A stretch of 64,000 nt of DNA from UBA6522 sp965221035 (GTDB taxonomy: Bacteria > Pseudomonadota > Gammaproteobacteria > Steroidobacterales > Rariloculaceae). Of the stretch, positions 1-9,322 are shown piece after piece. The notes under the pieces were generated by a model that saw only the letters and a program-made list of their open reading frames with translations, was not told the origin of the DNA and searched no databases. The translations under genes and the position numbers were made by a program. Position 1 is the first letter of the stretch. Each line of letters starts with the position of its first letter. The stretch spans positions 2,666,001-2,730,000 of the forward strand of contig OZ244860.1 in assembly GCA_965221035.1 (NCBI GenBank). Reading direction: 5' to 3'.

Positions 1-1201
1 GACCCACGTGCAGGCGGGGCCGACCTCCAGCCAGCTCATGGGTTTTCTGGGCGCCGACGTGATCAAGGTGGAATCGCCCTGGGGTGATGCCACTCGCAAG
101 CAGCTCGTGGACATCCCCGGCGCCGACAGCCTTTATTTCACCATGCTGAACTGCAACAAGCGGTCCATCACGCTGAACCTGAAGAACCAGAGGGGCAAGG
201 AGGTCTTCACGAAGCTGATCAGGTGCTGCGATGTGGTCATGGAGAATTTCGGGCCGGGCGTGCTCGACCGGCTTGGCTTCGGCTGGGAGCAGGTCCACCA
301 GATCAACCCCCGCATCATCATGGCCTCAATCAAGGGGTTCGGGACCGAAGGTCCCTACGCGGCATTCAAGGCCTATGAGAATGTCGCCCAGGCCATGGGC
401 GGCGCCATGAGCACCTCCGGCTTGCCGGACGGACCGCCGGTGGTGACCGGCGCGCAGATTGGCGACTCGGGCACGGGTGTGCACCTGATGGCGGGCATCC
501 TGGCGGCGATCATCCAGCGGCAGCGCACCGGCCGCGGCCAGTACGTGGAATGCGCCATGATGGACTGCGTGATGAACCTGGTGCGGGTCAAGTGGCGCGA
601 CCATCAACGCCTCGACCATGGACCGCTTGCCGAATACTCCAGTCAGGAGTTCGAGGATTTCACCCCGCGTGCCGGCAACGACTCCGGTGGCGGGCAGCTC
701 GGCAATGCCATACGGTGCAGGCCCGGCGGTCCCAACGACTATCTTTACGTGGTGGTTCAGGAACATGTCTGGAACGCATTGGCCAAACGGGTCGGTGGCG
801 AGGAGCTGGTGAACGATCCGCGTTTCATCAATATTGACGTGCGCCGTGCCAACCAGGGCGAGATGTGGCAGATACTGACCGACTTCGCCAGCAGCTACAC
901 CAAGCGCGAGTTGATGGAAATTCTCAACGAGATCGATGTGCCCTGCGGCCCGATCATGAGCACCAAGGACCTGGCCAACGATGATCACGTCAAATTGCGT
1001 GAGATGTACGTCGAGCTGGACCATCCACAACGCGGCAAGTGGTACAACCTGGGGTGCCCGATGAAACTGTCCGACTCGCCCGTGGAGGTGAAGCGGTCAC
1101 CGCTGCTCGGCGAACACACCGACGAGATCCTCAGTGAAGTGCTGGACTACGACGGCGATGAGATCGATGGGCTCAAGGGCGCGGGCGCGTTTACACGTTG
1201 A
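1..1201 (+). CDS. CaiB/BaiF (family III) CoA transferase, 5' end outside the window
   Basis: Family III CoA transferases move CoA between carboxylic acids through an aspartyl-CoA thioester. The reading frame is open from base 2 (T-H-V-Q-A-G-P), so the first residues lie upstream; a GTG at base 8 is only an internal in-frame codon. The N-terminal family signature is visible as LMGFLGADVIKVESPWGD, followed by MENFGPGVLDRLG and IIMASIKGFGTEGPY. The Asp in ECAMMDCVMN is the expected catalytic aspartate. About 400 residues are present, close to the usual length. The next gene, an acyl-CoA ligase, starts 49 bases downstream on the same strand, so the two probably share a transcript and a CoA-thioester pathway. 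The substrate cannot be read from sequence. Confidence 0.93.
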   Translation, partial: THVQAGPTSSQLMGFLGADVIKVESPWGDATRKQLVDIPGADSLYFTMLNCNKRSITLNLKNQRGKEVFTKLIRCCDVVMENFGPGVLDRLGFGWEQVHQINPRIIMASIKGFGTEGPYAAFKAYENVAQAMGGAMSTSGLPDGPPVVTGAQIGDSGTGVHLMAGILAAIIQRQRTGRGQYVECAMMDCVMNLVRVKWRDHQRLDHGPLAEYSSQEFEDFTPRAGNDSGGGQLGNAIRCRPGGPNDYLYVVVQEHVWNALAKRVGGEELVNDPRFINIDVRRANQGEMWQILTDFASSYTKRELMEILNEIDVPCGPIMSTKDLANDDHVKLREMYVELDHPQRGKWYNLGCPMKLSDSPVEVKRSPLLGEHTDEILSEVLDYDGDEIDGLKGAGAFTR

Positions 1202-1223
1202 GCCGGGGAAGGAGTTCCCCGGC
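1202..1223 (+). other. Perfect hairpin between CoA transferase and acyl-CoA ligase
   Basis: Directly after the stop codon, 9-base arms GCCGGGGAA and TTCCCCGGC enclose the loop GGAG. No T-run follows, so this is not a standard intrinsic terminator. It may partly attenuate or stabilise the transcript between two genes that otherwise look like one operon. Confidence 0.5.
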
Positions 1224-1250
1224 GCTGTGCCGCACAGATAAGGAGATCGC

Positions 1251-3383
1251 ATGCCTGAAAGGCAAGAAACCGTCCGCGGCATACTGAACCGTGTCAAGGC
1301 GGATGGGCGCACCGCCCTCACCGCGCCGGAGTGCGAGGCCGTATGTGCCGCGTACGGCATACCACTGCCGCGCGGAGGATTTGCCCAGTCCGCGACGGAA
1401 GCGCGCGCCATCGCGGATGACATCGGTTACCCGGTGGTGATGAAGGTCGTCTCGCCGGACATACTCCACAAGACCGAGGCCGGCGGTGTGGTGGTTGGCG
1501 TCGCTGACGGCGGCGCGGCCATGTCGGCATACGATTCCATCGTCGCCGGTGCCCGCGCGTGCCGGGAGGATGCCCGGGTCGACGGCGTTCAGGTGCAGCA
1601 AATGGTGTCCGGCGACAAGCAGGAGGTCATTGTCGGTGCCGTCACCGATCCCAGTTTCGGCAAGCTCGTGGCATTCGGTCTTGGCGGAGTGCTGGTGGAG
1701 GTTCTCAAGGACATCACCTTCCGACTCGCGCCTGCCACCGAGGACGATGCCCATGCCATGCTCGACGGAATCCAGGCTGCGGAGGTGCTGGACGGCGTCC
1801 GTGGCGCGGTCGGCGTGGACCGCGATGCGCTCGCCGACATTATCGTCAACGTCTCCGAGCTGATCGGCGACTTTCCCGAAGTCCGGGAGATCGACCTCAA
1901 CCCCATACTGGCCGGCGCCGACGACGCCACCGCGGTGGACGCCCTGATCACCGTGGATTTCTCGCCGCGGAAGGAAAGGTTCAGGCCGAGCCGGGAGGAA
2001 ATTGTCGCGGCCATGGACCGGATCATGAATCCCCGGGCGGTTGCCGTGATCGGCGCCTCCGACGGCGAGGGAAAGATCGGCAATTCGGTGATGAAGAACA
2101 TCATCAACGGCGGGTACGCGGGGGAGCTGTATCCGATCAACCCCAAGGCCGACGAAATCCTGGGCAGGAAGGCCTACAAGAGTGTCAGGGACGTGCCTGG
2201 CGAGATCGACGTGGCCGTATTCGCCGTGCCGGCACGGTTCTGCGCAGGCGCCATGGAGGAGGTGGGCCAGAAGGGAATCCCGGGCGCGGTCATGATCCCT
2301 TCCGGGTTCGCCGAGGTGGGAGAAACCGAAGCGCAGGACGAACTGCTCGGCGTGGCGCGCAAGCACGGCGTGCGCATCATGGGGCCCAACATCTACGGCT
2401 TCTACTATACGCCTTCCAATCTCTGCGCCACCTTCTGCACCCCCTACGACGTCAAGGGCAAGACGGCGTTGTCGTCACAGAGCGGCGGCGTGGGCATGTC
2501 AATCATCGGTTTCAGCCGCTCGACCGGAATGGGAGTTTCCGCCATTGTCGGACTCGGCAACAAGTCCGATCTCGACGAGGACGACCTCCTCGCGTTTTTC
2601 GAACAGGACGACAACACCGATGTCGTTGCCATGCACGCCGAGGACCTGAAGGACGGTCGCAGTTTTGCTGAAGTCGCCAAGCGCGTCTCGCGGAAGAAGC
2701 CTGTCGTGATGCTCAAGGCCGGCCGCACCCGGCTCGGCGCCCGGGCCGCGGCTTCCCATACCGGCGCGCTGGCGGGAAATGACAAGGTCTACGACGACAT
2801 CCTGCGGGCCAGCGGCGTGATCCGCGCCTACAGCCTTAACGACATGCTTCAGTTTTCCAGGGGGTTGCCGGTTCTGCCGACGCCGAAGGGAGAGAATATC
2901 GTCATCATCACCGGCGCGGGAGGGTCGGGTGTCCTGTTGGCCGATGCCGTGGTGGATCACGGGCTGTCGCTGATGTCGTTTCCGACGGACCTGGACGAGG
3001 CATTCAAGCAATTCATCCCGCCCTTCGGCGCGTCCGGAAACCCGGTGGACATCACCGGCGGCGAGCCGCCGATCACCTACGAGAACACCATTCGCCTGGC
3101 GCTGCGGGATGAGCGGGTGCACGCGCTCATCCTTGGGTATTGGCATACCATCATCACTCCGCCGATGGTGTTCGCCGAGTTGTGCGCGCGGGTGGTTCAG
3201 GAAGGCAGGGACGCGGGCATCCACAAGCCCATCGTCGCTTCGCTGGTGGGCGACGTGGAGGTGGAGGAAGCCTCGGAGTATCTCTACGGACGTGGCATCG
3301 TGTCGTGCCCGTACACCACGGAACTGCCGGTAGCCATTCTCGGCGCCAAGTATCGGTGGGCCAGGGGAGCGGGGCTGCTGTAG
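1251..3383 (+). CDS. ADP-forming acyl-CoA ligase, fused ATP-grasp and CoA-binding subunits
   Basis: Predicted NDP-forming acyl-CoA synthetase (acetate-CoA ligase, ADP-forming, family). The 710-residue protein has an ATP-grasp half first (about 1-240, with PVVMKVVSPDILHKTEAGGV), then a CoA-binding Rossmann domain (from about 255, AVAVIGASDGEGKIGN) and the succinyl-CoA-ligase-like domains. SHTGALAG near 500 is the expected active-site His region. The order is ATP-grasp then CoA-binding, a common alternative to the reverse order. The start ATG has AAGGAGAT just upstream. It lies behind a CoA transferase, so it likely activates or conserves energy from an organic acid-CoA ester. The substrate is unknown. 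Confidence 0.92.
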   Translation: MPERQETVRGILNRVKADGRTALTAPECEAVCAAYGIPLPRGGFAQSATEARAIADDIGYPVVMKVVSPDILHKTEAGGVVVGVADGGAAMSAYDSIVAGARACREDARVDGVQVQQMVSGDKQEVIVGAVTDPSFGKLVAFGLGGVLVEVLKDITFRLAPATEDDAHAMLDGIQAAEVLDGVRGAVGVDRDALADIIVNVSELIGDFPEVREIDLNPILAGADDATAVDALITVDFSPRKERFRPSREEIVAAMDRIMNPRAVAVIGASDGEGKIGNSVMKNIINGGYAGELYPINPKADEILGRKAYKSVRDVPGEIDVAVFAVPARFCAGAMEEVGQKGIPGAVMIPSGFAEVGETEAQDELLGVARKHGVRIMGPNIYGFYYTPSNLCATFCTPYDVKGKTALSSQSGGVGMSIIGFSRSTGMGVSAIVGLGNKSDLDEDDLLAFFEQDDNTDVVAMHAEDLKDGRSFAEVAKRVSRKKPVVMLKAGRTRLGARAAASHTGALAGNDKVYDDILRASGVIRAYSLNDMLQFSRGLPVLPTPKGENIVIITGAGGSGVLLADAVVDHGLSLMSFPTDLDEAFKQFIPPFGASGNPVDITGGEPPITYENTIRLALRDERVHALILGYWHTIITPPMVFAELCARVVQEGRDAGIHKPIVASLVGDVEVEEASEYLYGRGIVSCPYTTELPVAILGAKYRWARGAGLL

Positions 3384-3489
3384 GGCCTGTTTATACTACC
3401 CGAGAATACCCGGTTGGCCCTGTACGAGGCATAGTCCCTCGTCTTCAAGGCGATTCAGACAAATTTGCCCGGATCGTCAGGTTTCGCAG

Positions 3490-3873
3490 TCAGGACTCCC
3501 GGCTCAAGTGCGACAGCGTGTGCGCGTGTTGTTCCCAGTTGCGTCCGTCGAATGGCTCGATGATGACATTACGGGGCGCCGGCTCCAGGCACCTGACGTT
3601 TACGGAATAGCCGTCGGGATTGGATCTTGGAACATAGAATGACTTGATCCCGCACGTCTTGCAGAACAGGTGCCTTGCGACGCCGGTGTTGAACGTGTAC
3701 GAAACGAGTTCCCGTGTTCCCCGAAGTAGCGAGAACCGGGACTTCGGAACCATCAGGTGCAGATAGCCGGATTTTCCACAAATGGAGCAGTTGCACTGAA
3801 CGCACTCGATCTGCTCTGGCGCCTCGACCTCGAAAACGACGGATCCGCAATGGCATTTTCCCGTGTAGATCAA
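3490..3873 (-). CDS. GFA/CENP-V family zinc protein
   Basis: A 127-residue protein of the glutathione-dependent formaldehyde-activating (GFA) fold. Zinc-ligand cysteines are visible in GKCHCGSV (7 and 9), in CVQCNCSIC (24-32), and in FCKTCGIKSFY in the second half. Most family members have no proven activity with formaldehyde, so only the fold should be transferred. It begins 3 bases after the stop codon of the S9 peptidase upstream on the same strand, so the two are very likely co-transcribed. Confidence 0.88.
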   Translation of the reverse strand: MIYTGKCHCGSVVFEVEAPEQIECVQCNCSICGKSGYLHLMVPKSRFSLLRGTRELVSYTFNTGVARHLFCKTCGIKSFYVPRSNPDGYSVNVRCLEPAPRNVIIEPFDGRNWEQHAHTLSHLSRES

Positions 3874-3876
3874 GGC

Positions 3877-5934
3877 TTACTCTCCCACCTCCTTGATCTC
3901 GGCCAAACGGCTCCCATGATCCAGTTCATACGGCGGCGCTTCCCCGCCTGGACCCAGAAGATAGTGGTCCATCCACCGTACCAGGCGCATCGAGTAGTCG
4001 AGACGTGCGGCCATGCGGCTGTTGCCGTGCCCTTCGCCAGGATAGATCACCAGCCGCACCGGCGTTTCGCTGCGCAGTTTCAGCGTCTGGTACAACTCCA
4101 GGGACTGTGCGGGATTGACTCGCGTATCGCGGTCGCCACCCAGGATCAGCAGGGGGGTCCGCGAGTTGCCCGCGTGGTAAATGGGGCTTCGCTGCAGCGC
4201 GAGTTGCCAGTCATCCCAGGGCCAGAACCGCATATGCACCTCGTACAGCTCGCGGGGAATGTCGCCGGAAACGACCTTGGATACCAGGTTGGAGATTCCG
4301 ACGAAAGCAACCCCGGCGGCGAAGTGTTCGCTCAAGGCCGTCGAGGCCCACATGGTGGCGTAGCCGCCGTAGGAGCCGCCGGTAATGCCCACGCGGTCGG
4401 GATCGGCCAGGCCTAGGTCGACCAGGTACGTCTTGGCATCGACCAGATCATCAAACTGCTTGCCGGCGGGGTCGTAGTGGTCGAGCCTGGAGAATTCCAC
4501 GCCGCGCCCGGTGCTGGCCCGGTAATTGGGATAGAAGAGCGCATGGCCTCTGGCGGCAAGCGTCTGTGCCGGAGCCGAGTAGCCTGACATCCAGCCGTTG
4601 CTGTAGTGCGCCTCGGGGCCGCCGTGGATGACGAGAATCAACGGATGGCGCTGTCCGGGTCCGCTCTCCAGCGGGCGCACCAGCACGCCCTGGAGTTCCA
4701 GTCCGTCCCGCGCGGTGTATGTCACGGTTTCCTGCGTGGCCAGCGGCCGGCCGGCCAGCTCCGGATTGGAATCCGTCAGCCGCCGATACCCATCCGTTTC
4801 GTTCCAGACATAGACCTCGCGCGGATGTTCGGGTGTGTCCGCGATCGCAGCAAGCGTCCCGGAACCCGGTGCCGCGTCAAAGGAACGTGCGATAGGGTTG
4901 CCTTCCGGCGGCGTGCTCAGAACGGATGAGCCATCCGCGGCCAGCGCATCCAACTCGTTCCAAAGGCCGCGCGAGCCGAGATACCAGAGAGTGTCGGCGT
5001 CGCGCCACTGAACTTCCGTGACGTGGCCCGGGTAGCCTGGCGACAGCGCGCGAATGCCCTCGCCGTTGGATTCGGCGATAAAGATCTGGCCGGGCGCCGG
5101 GTCGTTGAGATCCACCGCGCCTACGAAGGCCACCTGGCTTCCGTCCGGCGACCAGGCGACATCACCAAGTTTTCCGGCTGTATCGAGTACGGTCAGCACT
5201 TCGCCTGTGTTCGCCTGGACGATGTGAAACCTCCGTCGCATCAAGCTGTCGTCGACGCTGGGCGTCGGGGCCAGGGCGACCACGTAGCGACCGCCATCGG
5301 GTGCCCACCGAAAGCTGCTGGCCGACCCCGGCAGTTCCGCCGCCACCGCCTCCGGCTCGTCGACATCAAGATCCAGCATCCAGACCCGCGTGGAACGTCT
5401 GGATTCCCCGTACACCACGGCCCTGAACCCCAGGTTGGCCAATTCTTCCCGTTCGGACGGATGGCCCTCGGTGGCCAGGAAGGCGATATGCCGTCCGTCC
5501 GGTGAGGGATGGAAGCTCTGAATGTCGGCGGCATGGGAATAGATTCGCTGCGACTCGCCCCCGGCCAGGGGGATGGCGTAGAGTGCCTTGAACTCATCGT
5601 CGTCGTTCCGCTCCGCCAGGTAGTAGATGGATTCGCCATTCGCGGACCAGGCGATTTGCCCTATGTTGACCTCACCGGTGATGAAGCCTCGAGAATTGCC
5701 ATCCAGATCCGTGACATGCAATTCGCGGTAGGCGCCGCCATCCTCATCCACATACGGGATGCGCGGCACGTTGAGCACATAGGCAATGTCTTCGCCGCTG
5801 GGTGACATGTCCGCCGAAACGACCTGCTTGAGCGTGACGATGTCCTCAAGCGTAAGCGGCTCATCCTGGCCCAGTACGGCTCCGGGGTGGCCGAGAAGAA
5901 CCGATAGAATCAATATCGAGGATCGCATTTGCAT
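3877..5934 (-). CDS. S9 family peptidase (prolyl oligopeptidase type), exported
   Basis: A 685-residue serine peptidase. An N-terminal signal peptide (SSILILSVLLGHPGAVLG) precedes a beta-propeller with repeated SPDG/APDG blades (about 30-400) and an alpha/beta-hydrolase domain. The catalytic triad is readable: Ser about 521 in GGSYGGY, Asp about 601 in GGDRDTRVNP, and His about 636 in YPGEGHG. Family members hydrolyse short peptides, here probably in the periplasm. The annotated start encodes MQM; the second Met, two codons on, is equally possible. The GFA gene follows at once. The opposite neighbour is divergent, leaving about 230 bases of shared upstream DNA with no recognisable feature. 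Confidence 0.93.
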   Translation of the reverse strand: MQMRSSILILSVLLGHPGAVLGQDEPLTLEDIVTLKQVVSADMSPSGEDIAYVLNVPRIPYVDEDGGAYRELHVTDLDGNSRGFITGEVNIGQIAWSANGESIYYLAERNDDDEFKALYAIPLAGGESQRIYSHAADIQSFHPSPDGRHIAFLATEGHPSEREELANLGFRAVVYGESRRSTRVWMLDLDVDEPEAVAAELPGSASSFRWAPDGGRYVVALAPTPSVDDSLMRRRFHIVQANTGEVLTVLDTAGKLGDVAWSPDGSQVAFVGAVDLNDPAPGQIFIAESNGEGIRALSPGYPGHVTEVQWRDADTLWYLGSRGLWNELDALAADGSSVLSTPPEGNPIARSFDAAPGSGTLAAIADTPEHPREVYVWNETDGYRRLTDSNPELAGRPLATQETVTYTARDGLELQGVLVRPLESGPGQRHPLILVIHGGPEAHYSNGWMSGYSAPAQTLAARGHALFYPNYRASTGRGVEFSRLDHYDPAGKQFDDLVDAKTYLVDLGLADPDRVGITGGSYGGYATMWASTALSEHFAAGVAFVGISNLVSKVVSGDIPRELYEVHMRFWPWDDWQLALQRSPIYHAGNSRTPLLILGGDRDTRVNPAQSLELYQTLKLRSETPVRLVIYPGEGHGNSRMAARLDYSMRLVRWMDHYLLGPGGEAPPYELDHGSRLAEIKEVGE

Positions 5935-6165
5935 CTTGTTTCCCGGAAGTGCGAGGCGAACGCAATTCTACCCGTTGCGCCGACGACGGGTGTATCCGCG
6001 ACGGTGCATGGCGATCAATACCTGGTGATCTGCGGCATCGCGCGAACCACTGTGGTGCCCTGGCGCCAATTGCTTTACCGGTCCCAGCCCTTCTAGACTC
6101 CCTGTCATTGCTCGCTATTGCCGGTGACGGGGCGCTGGCGAGGCCAACTGTGGTGAGAGTGTCGG

Positions 6166-7080
6166 ATGCCATTCAGAAGCTTGCTCTTCGTGCCGGGCAA
6201 CAAGGAGTCCATGCTCCGCAAGGCGATGAACTTCCGTCCCGACGCCTTCGTTCCGGACATGGAGGATTCCGTGCCCGACGCCGAGAAGGCGAACGCGCGC
6301 AGTACCATCGCTGCCGTCCTGCCGGACCTCGCGGGGACAGGAATCCCGGTAATCCCGCGGGTCAATGGCCTGGAAACGGGCTGGACCGCTGCCGACCTGG
6401 CGGCAGTGGTGGGTCCACACATCCACGGCATCTCCATCGGCAAGGTCAACGGTCCTGACGACATTGGCATAATTGCCTCGCTGCTGGACGGGCTGGAGGA
6501 GCGCAAGGGGCTTCATTCGGGCCAGGTAAAACTCTTTCTCTGGCTGGAGTCCGCAAAGGCAATCGTGCATTGCTACGAGATCTGCAGCGCCAGTCCGCGA
6601 ATCGAGGGGGTCGCCTTCGGCGGAGAGGATTTCACCCATGACATGGGCATCGAGCGGCTCGGAGACGAGTCCGAAGTCGCGGTGGCGCGCAACCTCCTGT
6701 GCATCGCCGCCCGGGCAGCGGAAGTGCAGGCGCTGGACACGCCTTATTTCCGGTTCAGGGATGAGGATGGATTAAGGAACAACTGCGCACTGGCGAAGCG
6801 GTTCGGTTTCAAGGGAAAGTTCGCCATACACCCGGCACAGATCGAGGCCATCAACCAGTCCTTCTCGCCCTCCGCTGTGGAGATTGAATATGCGCGACGC
6901 GTGGTGGCCGCATACGAGGACGCAGAGCGAAAGGGGCGCGGTTCCACTTCTCTCGACGGCAGGGTGATCGATGTCCCGGTGGTGAAGCGCGCACGGGCGT
7001 TGCTCCAATTTGCCAGAAGTTACCGCCCCGTCAGTGAGCCTGACCAGGAAGCGGATGTCTCCAGGGCATCAACCTCATGA
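6166..7080 (+). CDS. HpcH/HpaI-type CoA-ester lyase (CitE-like)
   Basis: A 304-residue TIM-barrel lyase of the citrate lyase beta/malyl-CoA lyase family. Visible family blocks are LLFVPGNKESMLRKA, FVPDMEDSVPDAEK (metal-ligand region), PRVNGLETGW, LWLESAKAI, GVAFGGEDFTHDMG and GFKGKFAIHPAQIEAIN. Relatives cleave beta-hydroxyacyl-CoA esters such as malyl-, methylmalyl- or citramalyl-CoA. With the CoA transferase and acyl-CoA ligase of the first 3.4 kb it suggests organic-acid-CoA catabolism, although two minus-strand genes lie between. The C-terminal 20 residues are poorly conserved in character. Confidence 0.88.
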   Translation: MPFRSLLFVPGNKESMLRKAMNFRPDAFVPDMEDSVPDAEKANARSTIAAVLPDLAGTGIPVIPRVNGLETGWTAADLAAVVGPHIHGISIGKVNGPDDIGIIASLLDGLEERKGLHSGQVKLFLWLESAKAIVHCYEICSASPRIEGVAFGGEDFTHDMGIERLGDESEVAVARNLLCIAARAAEVQALDTPYFRFRDEDGLRNNCALAKRFGFKGKFAIHPAQIEAINQSFSPSAVEIEYARRVVAAYEDAERKGRGSTSLDGRVIDVPVVKRARALLQFARSYRPVSEPDQEADVSRASTS

Positions 7081-7166
7081 GCGCTGCGACCGCGGCGATG
7101 ATTCCACCGGTCCGTCGCCGAAAATTGGCTAGAATGGCAGGCCAATTCAGAACCGGAGAAAATGCA

Positions 7167-8135
7167 ATGAACCGGCGACGCTTTCTCCAGGCCAGTTCCA
7201 GCACTGTCCTGATGCCGTACCTGCCTGTTGCGCGCTCGTTGGAAGCGCCTGTCAGCCCGTTCGGGGCGGCTTCCACGGCCGAAGAAGTCACGGCCGGGCT
7301 TGATCTGTCCGGCAAGACGGCCCTGGTGACGGGCTGCAACTCGGGTATCGGGTACGAAACCATGCGCGTGCTGGCGCTGCGGGGCGCCCACGTGATCGGC
7401 ACCGGGCGCACGCTCGAAAGGGCTCGGGAAGCGTGCGACAGCGTGGCAGGCCGCACCACGCCGGCAGCGCTCGAACTGAGCGACTTCGACTCCGTAGTCG
7501 CCTGCGCCGAGGCCGTCAGGTCCATGGACACACCCATCGACATGCTGATCTGCAATGCCGGCATGCTGTTACGGGAACTTCAGCAGGTCAACGGACTGGA
7601 AATCCAGTTTGTGGTCAATCACCTGGGCCATTTCCTCCTCGTCAACCGGCTGCTTGACCAGGTGTTGGCGGCGCCCCAGGGCCGGGTTGTGGTCGTCAGC
7701 AGCATCGCCCATAACGGTGCGCCCGAGGGCGGCATCCAGTTCGGCAATCTCAGCGGAGAAGGCTGGGCGCAGGGTGCATACGGTCACTCCAAGCTCGCCA
7801 ACGGGCTGTTTTCGCTGGAGTTGGCGACGCGGATAGCGGGAACCTCGGCGACATCGAACTCGCTGCATCCTGGAGCGATCTTCACAACCAACATCCTCCG
7901 CAACCTGCCGCCCATGGGCGCCATGGGCATGGGAAGCGGGATGGCGACCAAGACCATCCCCGAAGGAGCCGCCACCACATGTTACGTGGCGACCTATCCG
8001 GAACTTGCCGGAGTCAGCGGACTGTATTTCTCCGACTGCGATGCCGTCGAGCCGGGCGGTCACATGGAGGACCGTGACATGGCCCGCCGGCTGTGGGATG
8101 TGTCGGAGGAACTGACCGCAGACTACCTGGGCTGA
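7167..8135 (+). CDS. Short-chain dehydrogenase/reductase with Tat signal
   Basis: A classical SDR of 322 residues, resembling retinol-dehydrogenase-like members. The chosen ATG has GGAGAA six bases upstream and begins MNRRRFLQASS, a twin-arginine signal, so export through Tat is predicted. The Rossmann motif is TGCNSGIG near residue 60, followed by the family NAG motif (LICNAG), the catalytic Ser in VVVSSIAH and the YGHSK catalytic Tyr/Lys pair. An in-frame ATG 90 bases earlier overlaps the lyase gene and would hide the Tat signal, so it was rejected. A periplasmic SDR would need its cofactor bound before export. Substrate unknown. Confidence 0.87.
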   Translation: MNRRRFLQASSSTVLMPYLPVARSLEAPVSPFGAASTAEEVTAGLDLSGKTALVTGCNSGIGYETMRVLALRGAHVIGTGRTLERAREACDSVAGRTTPAALELSDFDSVVACAEAVRSMDTPIDMLICNAGMLLRELQQVNGLEIQFVVNHLGHFLLVNRLLDQVLAAPQGRVVVVSSIAHNGAPEGGIQFGNLSGEGWAQGAYGHSKLANGLFSLELATRIAGTSATSNSLHPGAIFTTNILRNLPPMGAMGMGSGMATKTIPEGAATTCYVATYPELAGVSGLYFSDCDAVEPGGHMEDRDMARRLWDVSEELTADYLG

Positions 8136-8218
8136 CACCGCAGCATCCCCAAAGTCGCCGCCGAAACCATCGGTGAATCCGTCGCGCCCGGCCCTGGAGT
8201 GTTCCTCGGTCCAGAGCG

Positions 8219-8249
8219 TTGACAATGGCTTGCGACGCCTTGCGATAAT
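8219..8249 (+). promoter_or_regulatory. Sigma-70-like promoter for the RidA/nitroreductase genes
   Basis: A perfect -35 TTGACA (8219-8224) and -10-like GATAAT (8244-8249) are separated by 19 bases, slightly longer than ideal. They end 40 bases before the RidA start codon and lie in a non-coding gap. Confidence 0.45.
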
Positions 8250-8289
8250 ACGCCTCCTTCGAGCCAACCCCATAAAGGACACCAGGACC

Positions 8290-8676
8290 ATGGCCCTACG
8301 ACAACGCATTTCCGGACCGGACATTCCAGAGCACGTCAATCCGTTTCCCGCGGCGGTCAAGATCGGCAACATGGTCTTCTCGGCAGCCACCGGTGGTGAC
8401 GATCCCGAGACTCATGAACTGCCCGAGGACGAGGAGAGCCAGATCGCAAATACATTCCTGAACGTGCGCAACATCCTTCGAAGGGCCGGCGGTTCCCCCG
8501 CCAACATCGCGAAGGTCACCGTGTACGTAAGGGACCGCAGGATCCGGCCCAAGGTCAATCCCCATTGGCTCGAAATGTTCCCGGACGAGGACGACCGCCC
8601 GGTACGCCATATGGTCCCGTCGGACATGCCGGCCGGCCGGCATATCCAGATGGACTTCATCGCCGTACTTTCCTGA
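8290..8676 (+). CDS. RidA/YjgF-family protein
   Basis: A 128-residue Rid-superfamily protein, taken from the ATG at MALRQRISG; upstream in-frame sequence covers the promoter and is not coding. Family hallmarks are the ISGPDIPEHVNPFPAAVKIGN start, VFSAATGGDD, a central QIANTFLNVRNILRRAGGS helix and a C-terminal IQMDFIAVL strand. An Arg equivalent to the RidA active-site Arg is seen in RPVRHMV, but the C-terminal EIE motif is replaced by QMD, so imine deaminase activity is uncertain. A nitroreductase starts 10 bases downstream, as in rutC-rutE-type pairs. Confidence 0.85.
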   Translation: MALRQRISGPDIPEHVNPFPAAVKIGNMVFSAATGGDDPETHELPEDEESQIANTFLNVRNILRRAGGSPANIAKVTVYVRDRRIRPKVNPHWLEMFPDEDDRPVRHMVPSDMPAGRHIQMDFIAVLS

Positions 8677-8686
8677 GCAAAGATCG

Positions 8687-9280
8687 ATGAAATTCGAGAT
8701 CGGCCTTGAGGCCCTGCAGCAACTGTTCTTCGATGCCCGCAGCTACAACGGCTGGCTTGAGGGACCGGTTCCCGAAGATCAGCTTCGCCGCCTTTACGAC
8801 ATCCTGAAAATGGGGCCCACCAGCTTCAATTGCTGCCCGGCTCGGTTCGTGTTCCTGTGCACGCCGGCAGCGAAGACGCGCATCGAGCCGCACTTGCGGC
8901 CGGCGAACGTGAAAAAGGCGATCACCGCTCCTGTCCTTGCGATTGTCGCCTACGATTCCGAGTTCTACGAGCAGATGCCGAAACTCACGCCCCATCGGCC
9001 GGAGACCCGTGATTTCTTTGTCGGCAACGAACAACTGGCGGAGGTGACCGCGTTTCGCAATGGAACGCTGCAGGGAGCCTATTTCCTGATCGCCGCCCGA
9101 GCCGTGGGGCTGGATTGCGGCCCGATGTCCGGATTCGACAACGCCGGGGTGGATGCCGAGTTCTTTCCGGACGGGCAATACAAGTCGAACTTCATCTGTG
9201 GCCTGGGCAGGGGCGATCCGGAGAGTGTCTTCGGGCGGCTGCCCAGGCTGGAATTCGATGATGCCTGTTCGGTCTTGTAG
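8687..9280 (+). CDS. Nitroreductase-family flavoprotein, RutE-like
   Basis: A 197-residue FMN-dependent nitroreductase-fold protein. The segments MGPTSFNCCPARFVFL, the helix AYFLIAARAVGLDCGPMSGFDNAGVD and the closing NFICGLGRGDPE match the malonic-semialdehyde-reductase-like (RutE/YdfG-type) branch. It starts 10 bases after the RidA-family gene, which fits a pyrimidine-catabolism-like pair, but no rutA or rutB is in the window, so the substrate remains open. Convergent or co-directional transcription into OsmC is possible. Confidence 0.85.
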   Translation: MKFEIGLEALQQLFFDARSYNGWLEGPVPEDQLRRLYDILKMGPTSFNCCPARFVFLCTPAAKTRIEPHLRPANVKKAITAPVLAIVAYDSEFYEQMPKLTPHRPETRDFFVGNEQLAEVTAFRNGTLQGAYFLIAARAVGLDCGPMSGFDNAGVDAEFFPDGQYKSNFICGLGRGDPESVFGRLPRLEFDDACSVL

Positions 9281-9322
9281 CCGGCCCTCCTCGCTTTCAA
9301 TCTATCACCATGGGAGCAATGA

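Noticed and set aside
1191..2366. A 391-codon open frame antisense to the acyl-CoA ligase
   Set aside because: It overlaps a strongly supported gene, has no recognisable domain and is the usual antisense shadow of GC-rich coding DNA. The same holds for the long frames at 326-1030, 24768-25970, 33766-34743, 34921-35943 and 45153-46592.
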